Positions 1-7,560 of a DNA stretch of 26,396 bases are shown piece after piece (position 1 is the stretch's first letter; each line of letters begins with the position of its first letter). A model generated the notes under the pieces. It was not told where the DNA came from. It made no database searches and saw only the letters and a list, made by a program, of their open reading frames with translations. The stretch is taken from positions 1 through 26,396 of the forward strand of contig CAYNHL010000041.1 in NCBI GenBank assembly GCA_964397015.1, written 5' to 3'. A program made the translations under genes and the position numbers. The DNA comes from MADRE2 sp964397015 (GTDB lineage Bacteria; Desulfobacterota; Desulfobacteria; Desulfobacterales; Desulfobacteraceae).

Positions 1-951
1 GGTGTCGTGCTCAATATTGGAAAAGATCACCTGGGTAATGACTGGATAGAGACCCAAAAAGACCTGAGCATGGTAAAATCCACTGTCGTAGAGGTTGTCA
101 AGGAAACAGGAACTTCTGTTTTAAACGCGGATGACAAAATGACCATGGAAATTCAGGGTCGAGCCCGGGGAAATGTTATTTTATTTTCTTTAGACCCGGA
201 AAATAAAAATCTTAAAAACCATATAGAAAATGGAGGCACTGCTGTCACCGTCGTCGACCGGAATGTCATTATCAGGGAAAGGGAACTCGATGTCATTATC
301 TGCACGCTTGAAGAAATTCCCATTACCTTTGGCGGTATAATAGATTTTAACATCTCAAACACCCTTGCCGGTATTGGAGCTCTGCATGGAGTAAACATTC
401 CCGTTGAGCAGATTCGAAATGGAATTATGACATTTTATCCTTCGCCGAACCAGAACCCCGGCCGTATGAATTTATTTGATTTTCAGAAATTCAAACTGCT
501 TTTGGATTATGGCCATAACCCTGAATCAGCCCGTGCTATGGCCAGCCTGTTACCGAGGCTCTCACCCGGAAGAAAAGTTGCGTTGTGTCATGGGACGGGA
601 AATCGAACCACAGAGCAAATCATTGACTATGGAAAAGCCCTGGCCCTGGTTTACGATTATATCCTGCTGACTGATTTCGATCCCCGGAACAGACCGCTTG
701 GGGAAACCCCGGAACTGGTTTATGAAGGATTGATCCAGGGTGGTTTCAAAAAAGAAAATATTGAAATCGTTCCGGAGCCGGACAAGGCTGTGGATACGAT
801 TTTTTCAAGAGCCCGGCAGGGTGATCTGCTGGTCATCCAGCCGGATGATCTTGAACCTGTTATGAGTCAAATACTGGAACGATACCGGGAAATGATTGCA
901 GCAGTCAGGCAGGGTGACGGACTGCAAGCACAGGACAAAGGCCCCGGCTGA
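1..951 (+). CDS. cphA: Cyanophycin synthetase, C-terminal part (5' end outside window)
   Basis: The reading frame is open from base 1 (first codons G-V-V), so the gene starts upstream; 316 codons are visible. They cover the second half of the Mur-ligase-like part of cyanophycin synthetase, which in the known family polymerises Asp-Arg dipeptide units using ATP. Visible family marks are the N-I-G-K-D-H-L-G segment at the start, a V-L-N-A-D-D motif about residue 40, the N-P-G-R-M-N-L-F segment about residue 153, and D-Y-G-H-N-P about residue 170, which opens the Mur ligase C-terminal domain. The last residues are a low-complexity tail that overlaps the opposite gene by 47 bases. The N-terminal ATP-grasp half is not in the window, so a truncated or CphA2-like relative cannot be excluded. 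Cyanophycin is a cytoplasmic nitrogen store. Confidence 0.85.
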   Translation, partial: GVVLNIGKDHLGNDWIETQKDLSMVKSTVVEVVKETGTSVLNADDKMTMEIQGRARGNVILFSLDPENKNLKNHIENGGTAVTVVDRNVIIRERELDVIICTLEEIPITFGGIIDFNISNTLAGIGALHGVNIPVEQIRNGIMTFYPSPNQNPGRMNLFDFQKFKLLLDYGHNPESARAMASLLPRLSPGRKVALCHGTGNRTTEQIIDYGKALALVYDYILLTDFDPRNRPLGETPELVYEGLIQGGFKKENIEIVPEPDKAVDTIFSRARQGDLLVIQPDDLEPVMSQILERYREMIAAVRQGDGLQAQDKGPG

Positions 952-1888
952 TGACCCGGTCTGTGGTGGATCCTACCAGGAACTGCTCGAGAAGTCCGTG
1001 CCCCCGGATGCCCAGTACGATCATGTCAATGCTGTTTTTTTCTGCATAGGAAAGCAGTTCCTTGTAAGGTTGACCTTCAAGCAGTATTGTAACCGGGGTG
1101 CACCAGTCCCGGCTTTCCTCGGGCACCATTTCCGCGAGTTGTCGTTCAAGCCGCTTGGATATCAAAGCCCGGTCCTCGGCCTCCTTTTCGGCAACCTTCT
1201 GCTGCAGTTCCAGGTATTCAGAGGGAGTCCAGCCCAGGTTTTCCCCGCTCTGGAGCTTTATGTAGTCTGATTTTTTCAACCCGGCCGTGCTTTCCGGCCG
1301 CATGACATGGGCCAAGTGAAGCCGGGCCTTAAATTTTTTTGCAAAGCCGAATGCACGGTCAAATGCCTCGTCTGAGTCTTCTGAAAAATCACATCCTACC
1401 AGGATATTTTTCAATGCTGCAGGTTCCGGTGCCGGTATGTCCGCCTCGTCTCCTGTTGTATGCAGTACCAGCAGCGGGCATGTCAGGATTTTGACAAGAC
1501 GGCTGGTCACCGAGCCTATTAAAAACCGTTTGATGCCTGATCCGCCATGCGTTGCGGCAATGACCATGTCGATACTGTTTTCTTCGGCCTCACGGTTGAT
1601 TTCATCTGCCGGGTGTCCGGTGGTGATAGCGATATCGCAGTCAAGGCCCTCTTTTTTCGCCAGGTCTTCAAGGCGTTCTTTTGCACTTTGGATACGTTCG
1701 CTTTCAGTTCCGGCATAGATGAGATAGGGAGCCATATGGCTCGATATCATAGGGGTTTCAGGAATGACATGGCAAAGATAAAGCCTGGCTTCAAAGTTTT
1801 TTGCCAAAAATTTTCCATAGGACAGGATCATGCCGGTAAAGTCGGAGAAGTCAATGGCACACATGATTTTTTTGGGTTCGTTTTTCAT
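905..1888 (-). CDS. Tandem-domain universal stress protein (UspA family)
   Basis: A 327-residue protein with two Usp domains, about residues 5-145 and 160-325. Domain 2 has the full ATP-binding pattern G-x2-G-x9-G-S (G293, G296, G306, S307). Domain 1 has the same pattern with Ala in the first position (A112, G115, G125, S126), so both halves may bind nucleotide. Tandem Usp proteins are cytoplasmic and linked to energy stress, but the exact role is unknown. The ATG is preceded by GGGAGG seven bases upstream. The gene is monocistronic as far as seen; its 3' end runs 47 bases into the end of cphA on the other strand, and this overlap encodes the conserved last strand of the second Usp domain. 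Confidence 0.9.
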   Translation of the reverse strand: MKNEPKKIMCAIDFSDFTGMILSYGKFLAKNFEARLYLCHVIPETPMISSHMAPYLIYAGTESERIQSAKERLEDLAKKEGLDCDIAITTGHPADEINREAEENSIDMVIAATHGGSGIKRFLIGSVTSRLVKILTCPLLVLHTTGDEADIPAPEPAALKNILVGCDFSEDSDEAFDRAFGFAKKFKARLHLAHVMRPESTAGLKKSDYIKLQSGENLGWTPSEYLELQQKVAEKEAEDRALISKRLERQLAEMVPEESRDWCTPVTILLEGQPYKELLSYAEKNSIDMIVLGIRGHGLLEQFLVGSTTDRVISRGLCPVLAVRHPA

Positions 1889-1924
1889 TGTTTTCCTCCC
1901 TATGATCTATGCAGGTTCCTGAAG

Positions 1925-1951
1925 TTTATAAAAAATAAAAATTTGATTCAA
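1925..1951 (-). promoter_or_regulatory. Possible sigma70-type promoter for the usp gene
   Basis: On the minus strand TTGAAT (1951-1946) is followed after 15 bases by TATAAA (1930-1925). The -10 is good but the spacer is short, so this is tentative. It lies about 40 bases upstream of the usp ATG in a strongly AT-rich stretch. Confidence 0.3.
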
Positions 1952-2037
1952 TAGTTCATCTGCCCTGCTTTTCAAGTATTGTAGTATTTCCGGCAACATG
2001 GAGTCAAGAGGAATGTTGGATTCGCTTTTTTTTTTAA

Positions 2038-2086
2038 CCTTTGGCGGGAAGGGCGCCAAAGGCATCTGATAAAAGAGAACCAAAGG
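2038..2086. repeat. Three copies of heptamer CCAAAGG/CCTTTGG between divergent genes
   Basis: CCTTTGG at 2038-2044 and CCAAAGG at 2056-2062 form an inverted pair (8-bp perfect arms, 2038-2045 and 2055-2062, nine-base loop). A third copy, CCAAAGG at 2080-2086, repeats the second in direct orientation 24 bases on. A run of ten T residues (2026-2035) lies just left of the hairpin. The cluster sits between the usp gene and the sensory operon, upstream of the candidate promoter at 2112-2141, so it could be a regulator-binding cluster. The hairpin is not a terminator on either strand, because no T-run follows it. Confidence 0.55.
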
Positions 2087-2111
2087 GAAATGTGAAAACA
2101 AAAATCAAAGA

Positions 2112-2141
2112 TTGATATTGGTTTTTCTTTTGTGTTATTAT
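2112..2141 (+). promoter_or_regulatory. Candidate sigma70-type promoter for the sensory operon
   Basis: TTGATA (2112-2117), an 18-base spacer and TATTAT (2136-2141), each one base from consensus. Predicted start is near 2148, giving a leader of about 60 bases before the ATG at 2208. Confidence 0.5.
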
Positions 2142-2207
2142 CTGCATCGATACAGCCATCCGATACACCTGTTTTTTGAGTTAACACTGTCATCAGGGTT
2201 ACATGTG

Positions 2208-3056
2208 ATGAATATTAAAAATGGCCTGTCACTGGTCCCGGTTTTATGCCTGATCATTGCCGCAGGGGTGCTGTACGCCAAGCCGGTTATCCTGACTATT
2301 GTGTTTCATCCGCTTTCCATACCGGTCCTGGACGGAAAGTCTTCTCCAGGCAGCGACATCGTAATTCATTACCATGAACGGCCTCCTTACTATGTGACCG
2401 GCCCTTTAGGAGTTTACGGCCTGGTCTGTGATCCGGTTAAAAGAGCGTTCAATGATGCAGGAATAACCTACAGATGGGAAAAAACACCTGCTGCAAGGCA
2501 ACTGGATATTCTGAAATTCAACGGACAAAACACCTGCATAATCGGCTGGTTCAAAACGCCGGAACGGGAAACGTTTGCATTGTACTCCCGCTATATTTAC
2601 CAGGACAGGCCTACCATTGCCCTTGCCCGTTCAGGCAATGAGCGCATGGTATCTGGCAGGGCCCTGGCTGATACCCTTAAAAATGAAGAGCTGGTATTAC
2701 TGCGAAAAGAGGGGTATTCCTACGGGTCATTTGTCGATGACATGATTTCACGATATAATCCTGTCCAGGAAGTCACGACAGCCGGAAACATCGGGATGTT
2801 GAAAATGATTCACGACCGGCAGGCGGATTATTTTTTTATTTCCGGTGAAGAAGCAGTGGAACTGGTCCGGACATCGGGGCTTTTACCGGATGATTTCACC
2901 TTTATCCGTTTCACCGATGTCCCGAAGGGAAACAGGCGGTACCTTTTATTCAACCGCAAGGTGGACCCTTATATAATTGAAAAATTTGACAGGGCCATGG
3001 AACACCAGCAGGATAATGAAACCGATGAAGAAGAATACAGGGGCATGATGCCGTGA
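2208..3056 (+). CDS. Family-3 periplasmic solute-binding protein
   Basis: A 282-residue protein with an N-terminal hydrophobic signal segment (about residues 7-24, ending L-Y-A), then a solute-binding fold of the family-3 (amino-acid-binding-like) type. The opening strand contains H-E-R-P-P-Y-Y, followed by G-V-Y-G-L, a P-A-A-R-Q-L segment and G-W-F-K-T-P-E-R-E, a pattern typical of stand-alone binding proteins in Desulfobacteria. The ATG at 2208 was chosen over the upstream in-frame start at 2112 because it begins the signal peptide and has AGGG nine bases before it. The stop overlaps the GTG start of the kinase gene (GTGA), which implies translational coupling. No permease or ATPase gene lies nearby, so a sensory rather than transport role is inferred. 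The ligand is unknown. Confidence 0.75.
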   Translation: MNIKNGLSLVPVLCLIIAAGVLYAKPVILTIVFHPLSIPVLDGKSSPGSDIVIHYHERPPYYVTGPLGVYGLVCDPVKRAFNDAGITYRWEKTPAARQLDILKFNGQNTCIIGWFKTPERETFALYSRYIYQDRPTIALARSGNERMVSGRALADTLKNEELVLLRKEGYSYGSFVDDMISRYNPVQEVTTAGNIGMLKMIHDRQADYFFISGEEAVELVRTSGLLPDDFTFIRFTDVPKGNRRYLLFNRKVDPYIIEKFDRAMEHQQDNETDEEEYRGMMP

Positions 3057-5143
3057 CATATAAATCCAAAACAGCCCTGGTTGCTTTTGTGCTGCTTCTT
3101 TTGTTCTGCACAGTCGTGTTTGTCCATGAACACAAGGTTAGAAAATCAGCTCATGCCGGAATAGAGACCCATGCCGCTGTCGTGGCCAATGCTCTGTGGA
3201 ACCAGAACCCGCTGGGTGCGGCACAATATCTGTCTTTGGCCTGCAGCTCCTATGATTACAAGTCCATTGTCGTGATGGATACCAGGGGAAACATTTTTCA
3301 AAAGGCAGCTGGTGAACCTCCGGGGCTCATGCAGCGTTTTTTTTCAAACCTTTACCTGATCAATGAGGTTCCCCTGTCTTCGCCCATTCGATACAATGAC
3401 AAGGTGATCGGTACAATCAGGGCGGTCTGGTATTGTAACACCATTTATTTTGACATCCTGCTGCTGCTTGTCCTGATAATGCTTTTCATGATTTTGAGAC
3501 TGAATATAAAATTGTTCAAGGAAAAACAGGAACTTGAAAATCATGTGGCCTATCGGACCAAAGAATTGTTCGATTTGAATGAAAACCTGCAGAACGAGGT
3601 GGAAAAGCACCAGGCATCAAAAGCCGCACTACTGGAAAGTGAAAAACGCTACCGGTCCTATTTTGAAGAAAATATGGCAGGATCGTATATTTCCAGCCCG
3701 GACGGCAGGCTGATTACCTGTAACCAGGAATATGTCCGTATTTTCGGGTTCAAGAACCGCCAGGAAGCACTGGATACAGCTGTTGCAGATATCTACCAGA
3801 ATCAACATGACCGGGAACGATTCCTGGCGGACATCGCTGAAAAAAAGCGAATCTCAGGCTATGAAACAACTTTCAGACGTATGGACGGCAAAGTGATTCA
3901 CCTGGTTGAAAATGCAGCAGCGGTTTTTGACGAACATGGCAATTTGGATCATATACGTGGTTTTTTACTGGATGTAACTGAAAAACGGGCACTGGAAGCA
4001 CAGCTTGTCCAGACCCGCAAAATGGAGTCCATAGGCCGGCTGGCAGGAGGGGTGGCCCATGATTTCAATAACATGCTCAACGTGATCCTTGGACATACAG
4101 AACTGGCCCTGGATGCTGTAGACCCCTCTTCGAAGCTGCACCACAACCTCAAGCAGATTTTGAAGGCTGCCTCCCGTTCCGCCGATATTACCCGGCAGTT
4201 GCTGGCATTTGCCCGCAGGCAGACTGTAGCCCCGAAAGCACTGGATCTGAACGAGACGGTCGGAGGTATGCTCAAAATGCTTCGTAGGCTTATAGGTGAA
4301 GATATCGAGCTTGAGTGGGAACCAGCCAAAAACCTGTGGCAGGTAAAGATAGATCCTTCACAGGTAGACCAGATCCTGGCCAATCTTTGCGTCAATGCAC
4401 GTGATGCCATTGACGGAATCGGGAAGATCACAATCAGAACCGGTATGAAAACTTTTCACACTGCTGATTGTTACGATGACCCTGAACTTGTCCCAGGTGA
4501 TTTTGTCCTGCTGTCGATCAGTGACACCGGCGGCGGCATGGATACCGAAATCATGGACAATCTGTTTGAACCATTTTTTACTACAAAGGATGTGGGAAAG
4601 GGTACCGGACTGGGATTGTCCACGGTGTACGGCATAGTCAAACAGAATAAAGGGGCCATCAAGGTCTTTACCGAACGGGGCCTTGGCACAACCTTTAATA
4701 TTTATCTGCCGCGTCATGTGGGAAAAACCGGCCAGGATCCTGCTGGCGCTGCATCAGCAGATATTCCATCCGGGCAGGGCCAGACCATAATGCTGGTAGA
4801 AGATGAAACCGCCATTCTCGAAATGCTCAGTACCATGCTCAGGCGGCTGGATTACACCCTGCTGAAGGCATCCACACCACTAGAGGCCCTTGGACTGGCC
4901 CAATCCCATGCAGGTCCGGTTCACCTGCTTATTACGGATGTGGTTATGCCGGAGATGAACGGACGTGATCTGGCGCTGCGCCTTACAGAAATTTATCCTG
5001 ATCTCAGGTGCCTGTTCATGTCCGGATACACGGCCAATGTCATTGCTCACCAGGGAGTTCTTGACGAGGGGGTGCATTTTCTACAGAAGCCTTTTTCCAT
5101 GAAAGATATAGCAACCAAGGTAAACCAGGTGCTGAGCCAATAA
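3053..5143 (+). CDS. Membrane hybrid sensor histidine kinase with PAS and receiver domains
   Basis: A 696-residue protein starting at a GTG that overlaps the previous stop. Order of parts: membrane segment about 8-24; short periplasmic region about 27-128; second membrane segment about 131-150; coiled-coil linker about 155-195; PAS domain about 196-312; HisKA H-box with phospho-acceptor H336 in V-A-H-D-F-N-N; HATPase_c with N448, G1 box D491-T-G-G-G, F-box F-E-P-F-F and G2 box G-K-G-T-G-L-G-L; C-terminal receiver with acidic pair E583/D584, phospho-Asp D629, T/S position S657 and K679. All catalytic residues are present, so it should be active. The small periplasmic part and the flanking binding proteins suggest that it is told of ligand by them. 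No output regulator lies in the window. Confidence 0.93.
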   Translation: MTYKSKTALVAFVLLLLFCTVVFVHEHKVRKSAHAGIETHAAVVANALWNQNPLGAAQYLSLACSSYDYKSIVVMDTRGNIFQKAAGEPPGLMQRFFSNLYLINEVPLSSPIRYNDKVIGTIRAVWYCNTIYFDILLLLVLIMLFMILRLNIKLFKEKQELENHVAYRTKELFDLNENLQNEVEKHQASKAALLESEKRYRSYFEENMAGSYISSPDGRLITCNQEYVRIFGFKNRQEALDTAVADIYQNQHDRERFLADIAEKKRISGYETTFRRMDGKVIHLVENAAAVFDEHGNLDHIRGFLLDVTEKRALEAQLVQTRKMESIGRLAGGVAHDFNNMLNVILGHTELALDAVDPSSKLHHNLKQILKAASRSADITRQLLAFARRQTVAPKALDLNETVGGMLKMLRRLIGEDIELEWEPAKNLWQVKIDPSQVDQILANLCVNARDAIDGIGKITIRTGMKTFHTADCYDDPELVPGDFVLLSISDTGGGMDTEIMDNLFEPFFTTKDVGKGTGLGLSTVYGIVKQNKGAIKVFTERGLGTTFNIYLPRHVGKTGQDPAGAASADIPSGQGQTIMLVEDETAILEMLSTMLRRLDYTLLKASTPLEALGLAQSHAGPVHLLITDVVMPEMNGRDLALRLTEIYPDLRCLFMSGYTANVIAHQGVLDEGVHFLQKPFSMKDIATKVNQVLSQ

Positions 5144-5174
5144 AGATGAAAAAAAGCAGGATTGGATTTAAAAT

Positions 5175-5963
5175 ATGACGTTTATACAAAGTTGTATATT
5201 ATTTCTTTTTGGTCTGGCGATTCTGGCAGTGAGCACATTACCGGTTCATTCACAAACGTTGACGATCCTGACAGAAGAATGGAAACCCGTCAGTTTTTCC
5301 GAAAACGGCAAGGTCAAGGGTTTAGGTGTAGAAGTGGTCCAGGAAATTATCAAGCGGCTCGATTCAAGGGAAAAAATACAGGTACTGCCCTGGGCCAGGG
5401 CATGGGAGTTATTCATGAAAAGGCCCAATGTCGTTTTGTTTACCATGACCCGCACAGATGAAAGGGAAAAGCTTTTTACAATGATAGGACCCGTGGCAAT
5501 CGGAACCACCAATTTTTATTCAAAAAAAGACCGTAACATAAAAATTTCAACGCTGGACGACGCCAGGAAGGTTGACAGGATAGGGGTATACCGAAGCGCT
5601 GTCGAAGAGCAGATCCTGACCGGAAAAAATTTTACGAATCTCGATGCAACAGCTTTGCCTGTACTGTCTGCGAAAAAACTCATGACAGGCCGTATCGACC
5701 TGTGGTGCAACGCAAACCTGACCGCCGCAAGCATCCTGGAAGATGCGGGGTTTTCCATCGATGATGTCGTAAATGTATTTACAATATCGGAAAATCATCT
5801 TTACATTGCCCTGTCCCGGGGGACTGATGAAAAGATTGTCCGTCAATGGCTTCATACCCTTGAATCCATAAAAGAGGATGGCACTTTTGCCCGAATTTAC
5901 CACAAATGGCTGCCGGGTGAAAAAGTGCCGCAGAAAGTCGAACGTATCGGCTTGTTGAATTGA
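5175..5963 (+). CDS. Second family-3 periplasmic solute-binding protein
   Basis: A 262-residue protein with a clear signal peptide (hydrophobic residues about 5-21, cleavage likely after V-H-S near residue 26) and a complete family-3 binding-protein fold. It opens with L-T-E-E-W-K-P and contains the P-W-A-R-A-W segment and the R-T-D-E-R-E segment usual in this group. It starts 31 bases after the kinase stop, so it is probably in the same operon. The ribosome site is weak (GCAGG about 14 bases upstream). It resembles the binding protein before the kinase in fold, not in detailed sequence, so the two may see different ligands or act at different steps. Confidence 0.75.
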   Translation: MTFIQSCILFLFGLAILAVSTLPVHSQTLTILTEEWKPVSFSENGKVKGLGVEVVQEIIKRLDSREKIQVLPWARAWELFMKRPNVVLFTMTRTDEREKLFTMIGPVAIGTTNFYSKKDRNIKISTLDDARKVDRIGVYRSAVEEQILTGKNFTNLDATALPVLSAKKLMTGRIDLWCNANLTAASILEDAGFSIDDVVNVFTISENHLYIALSRGTDEKIVRQWLHTLESIKEDGTFARIYHKWLPGEKVPQKVERIGLLN

Positions 5964-5991
5964 TTGTGGCACTGACCTGTGTGTGAGAAAT

Positions 5992-6702
5992 ATGCGAATC
6001 TGGGATATAAGTACCGGTTATCTGAACGATAAAAGCCTGCTCGGAGAACACAGGGAACTCCACGGGATAATGTCCGTTCTCATGTTTCAAAAAAAAGGGT
6101 ATTCAAGGCACCCTGAAACCCTTCGCTTTACCGGCCGCCTCAATGCCCTGTCCTTCAGGCATTCTTTGCTTGTAGAAGAGATGAGTCTCAGGGGGTTCAA
6201 CCACCGCAGCCCGGTTGCAGAACCGGTCGATCCGGTATTGATGCCTCAGGAGTGGATCGATTCTCCAGGAAAACAGTACCGTATTCTTGAAGAAAAATAC
6301 AGGACCCGTTCACAGGGGCCTATTCCGTTACCATCAAACACATTGTCCCTTTGGGCAAGCCATAAATATTCCGTCATGGCCAGGGATTATAACGCTTATA
6401 AAAGGATCGGCCGGCAGGTGGCAGACCGGAGAATCGGGTTTGAAGATCTGGCCGCCGGCATGACCGGTTTTTTATATACTCCGCCACCGGAGCCAGCCCT
6501 TGTCAACGCACTTTACCATATGTGGGGATATGTATCCGGTTTCACCAGCTCAAAACCGGATAAAAGCCATCCTGTTCAATGGATTCGGTTTATCCGTAAA
6601 CTTGCGCTGCAGGGGAGTGTAACCTATCTTATGCATTCAACAGCCATCAGGGAACTTCCCTGCTGGTGCAACCTGTCAGATCAAAATGGAGATTTATCAT
6701 GA
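5992..6702 (+). CDS. Pyrimidine dimer DNA glycosylase (T4 endonuclease V-like) fused to YbgA/DUF1722 domain
   Basis: A 236-residue two-domain protein. Residues 1-75 match the pyrimidine-dimer glycosylase family: M-R-I-W-D at the N-terminus, then G-E-H-R-E-L with R21 and E22 in the place of Arg22/Glu23 of T4 endonuclease V, H-P-E-T-L-R, and R-G-F-N-H-R-S-P. Residues about 118-225 match the YbgA (DUF1722) domain, with W-A-S-H-K-Y-S-V-M-A, Y-x5-G-R-Q-V-A and an H-M-W-G-Y helix. YbgA is known as a photolyase neighbour in E. coli. ATG 5992 was chosen over the GTG at 5983 because the family begins at M-R-I-W-D and the N-terminal amine is used in catalysis by this enzyme class. The inferred role is cytoplasmic repair of UV dimers. 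It overlaps the next gene by ATGA. Confidence 0.8.
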   Translation: MRIWDISTGYLNDKSLLGEHRELHGIMSVLMFQKKGYSRHPETLRFTGRLNALSFRHSLLVEEMSLRGFNHRSPVAEPVDPVLMPQEWIDSPGKQYRILEEKYRTRSQGPIPLPSNTLSLWASHKYSVMARDYNAYKRIGRQVADRRIGFEDLAAGMTGFLYTPPPEPALVNALYHMWGYVSGFTSSKPDKSHPVQWIRFIRKLALQGSVTYLMHSTAIRELPCWCNLSDQNGDLS

Positions 6703-7520
6703 AACCCGGAACCGTTACACTTTTATATTTCAGTCCCACCGGCACAACCCGTACCATTCTCGAGCGCATTGCCTCCAGTATACGAATACCGGTGGGCCAG
6801 GCAATTGACATGACAAGGCCCGATGTTCGGAATCAGGCTCCCTTCGAGTTTTCTAACGAACTGGTGATTATCGGGTCTCCGGTATACAGCGGACGGCTGC
6901 CAGAGGATGTGTCCCGATATTTGAAAACAACGACAGCTTTCGAAACCCCGGCCGTTCTCGTGGTAGTCTACGGCAACAGGGCTTTTGACGATGCCCTGCT
7001 GGAGCTCAGGGACATTACGGTGGCCAATGGTTTTATTCCTGTGGCCGGGGCGGCCTTTATCGGAGAACATTCATTTTGTCATGGTAACTTCAAGATTGCC
7101 GCTGGCAGGCCTGATGAAACAGATCTCGAACAGGCCCATGCCTTTGGAAAGGAGATCAAGAACCTGATGCGCCGTACGGAACAACCGACAGACCTGGTCC
7201 CTGTCGATGTTCCCGGCAGTTTTCCCTACAAGACAAAACCTGTAATGGAACCCTTTTCTTTCATACAGGTCACTGACGACTGTGACGGCTGCGGCATATG
7301 CCTGGAAGCATGTCCTGAAAACGCCATAGATGAAAAAAACGGTTACGCCACTGTTGATGAAAGCTGTATCCACTGCTGTGCCTGTATCAAGGCCTGTCCC
7401 CTGGATGCCCGGGTCATGAAGGACTCCCCGATACTTGAAATCGCTAAAAAGCTCACCCGCAACTGTGTTGAAAGGAAGATGCCTGAAACATTTTTTGCAG
7501 TGGATGAACGTGTTGAATGA
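6699..7520 (+). CDS. EFR1-type protein: flavodoxin-like domain plus two [4Fe-4S] clusters
   Basis: A 273-residue cytoplasmic electron carrier. Residues about 5-155 form a flavodoxin-like domain with an FMN-phosphate loop S-P-T-G-T-T-R (12-18) and an I-I-G-S-P-V-Y-S-G strand. The C-terminus is a bacterial ferredoxin domain with two CxxCxxCxxxC sets: C195/C198/C201/C205 and C223/C226/C229/C233. A longer upstream start at 6666 is possible, but ATG 6699 has GGAG eight bases before it, overlaps the preceding stop (ATGA) and begins right at the flavodoxin strand. The architecture matches the EFR1 family of ferredoxins. The partner is unknown; coupling to the glycosylase-YbgA gene suggests, but does not prove, that it supplies electrons to that protein. 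Confidence 0.88.
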   Translation: MKPGTVTLLYFSPTGTTRTILERIASSIRIPVGQAIDMTRPDVRNQAPFEFSNELVIIGSPVYSGRLPEDVSRYLKTTTAFETPAVLVVVYGNRAFDDALLELRDITVANGFIPVAGAAFIGEHSFCHGNFKIAAGRPDETDLEQAHAFGKEIKNLMRRTEQPTDLVPVDVPGSFPYKTKPVMEPFSFIQVTDDCDGCGICLEACPENAIDEKNGYATVDESCIHCCACIKACPLDARVMKDSPILEIAKKLTRNCVERKMPETFFAVDERVE

Positions 7521-7531
7521 TGCCTGAAACA
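7478..7531 (+). repeat. 13-bp direct repeat at the end of the EFR1 gene
   Basis: The string GATGCCTGAAACA occurs at 7478-7490 inside the gene and again at 7519-7531 spanning its stop codon. Each copy is preceded by GTGTTGAA, so the duplicated unit is about 20-25 bases with a small indel. It looks like a local tandem duplication that reshaped the C-terminal tail of the protein. Confidence 0.6.
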
Positions 7532-7560
7532 GACAAAGGATTCGCTGTATGCCGCACTGG

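Noticed and set aside
2038..2062. Hairpin CCTTTGGC/GCCAAAGG as a transcription terminator
   Set aside because: The T-run lies before the stem on the plus strand, and on the minus strand an A-run follows the stem, so neither direction gives a U-tract.
6666..6698. Upstream start at 6666 for the EFR1 gene
   Set aside because: It would add 11 residues overlapping the previous gene; ATG 6699 has its own ribosome site and an ATGA overlap.
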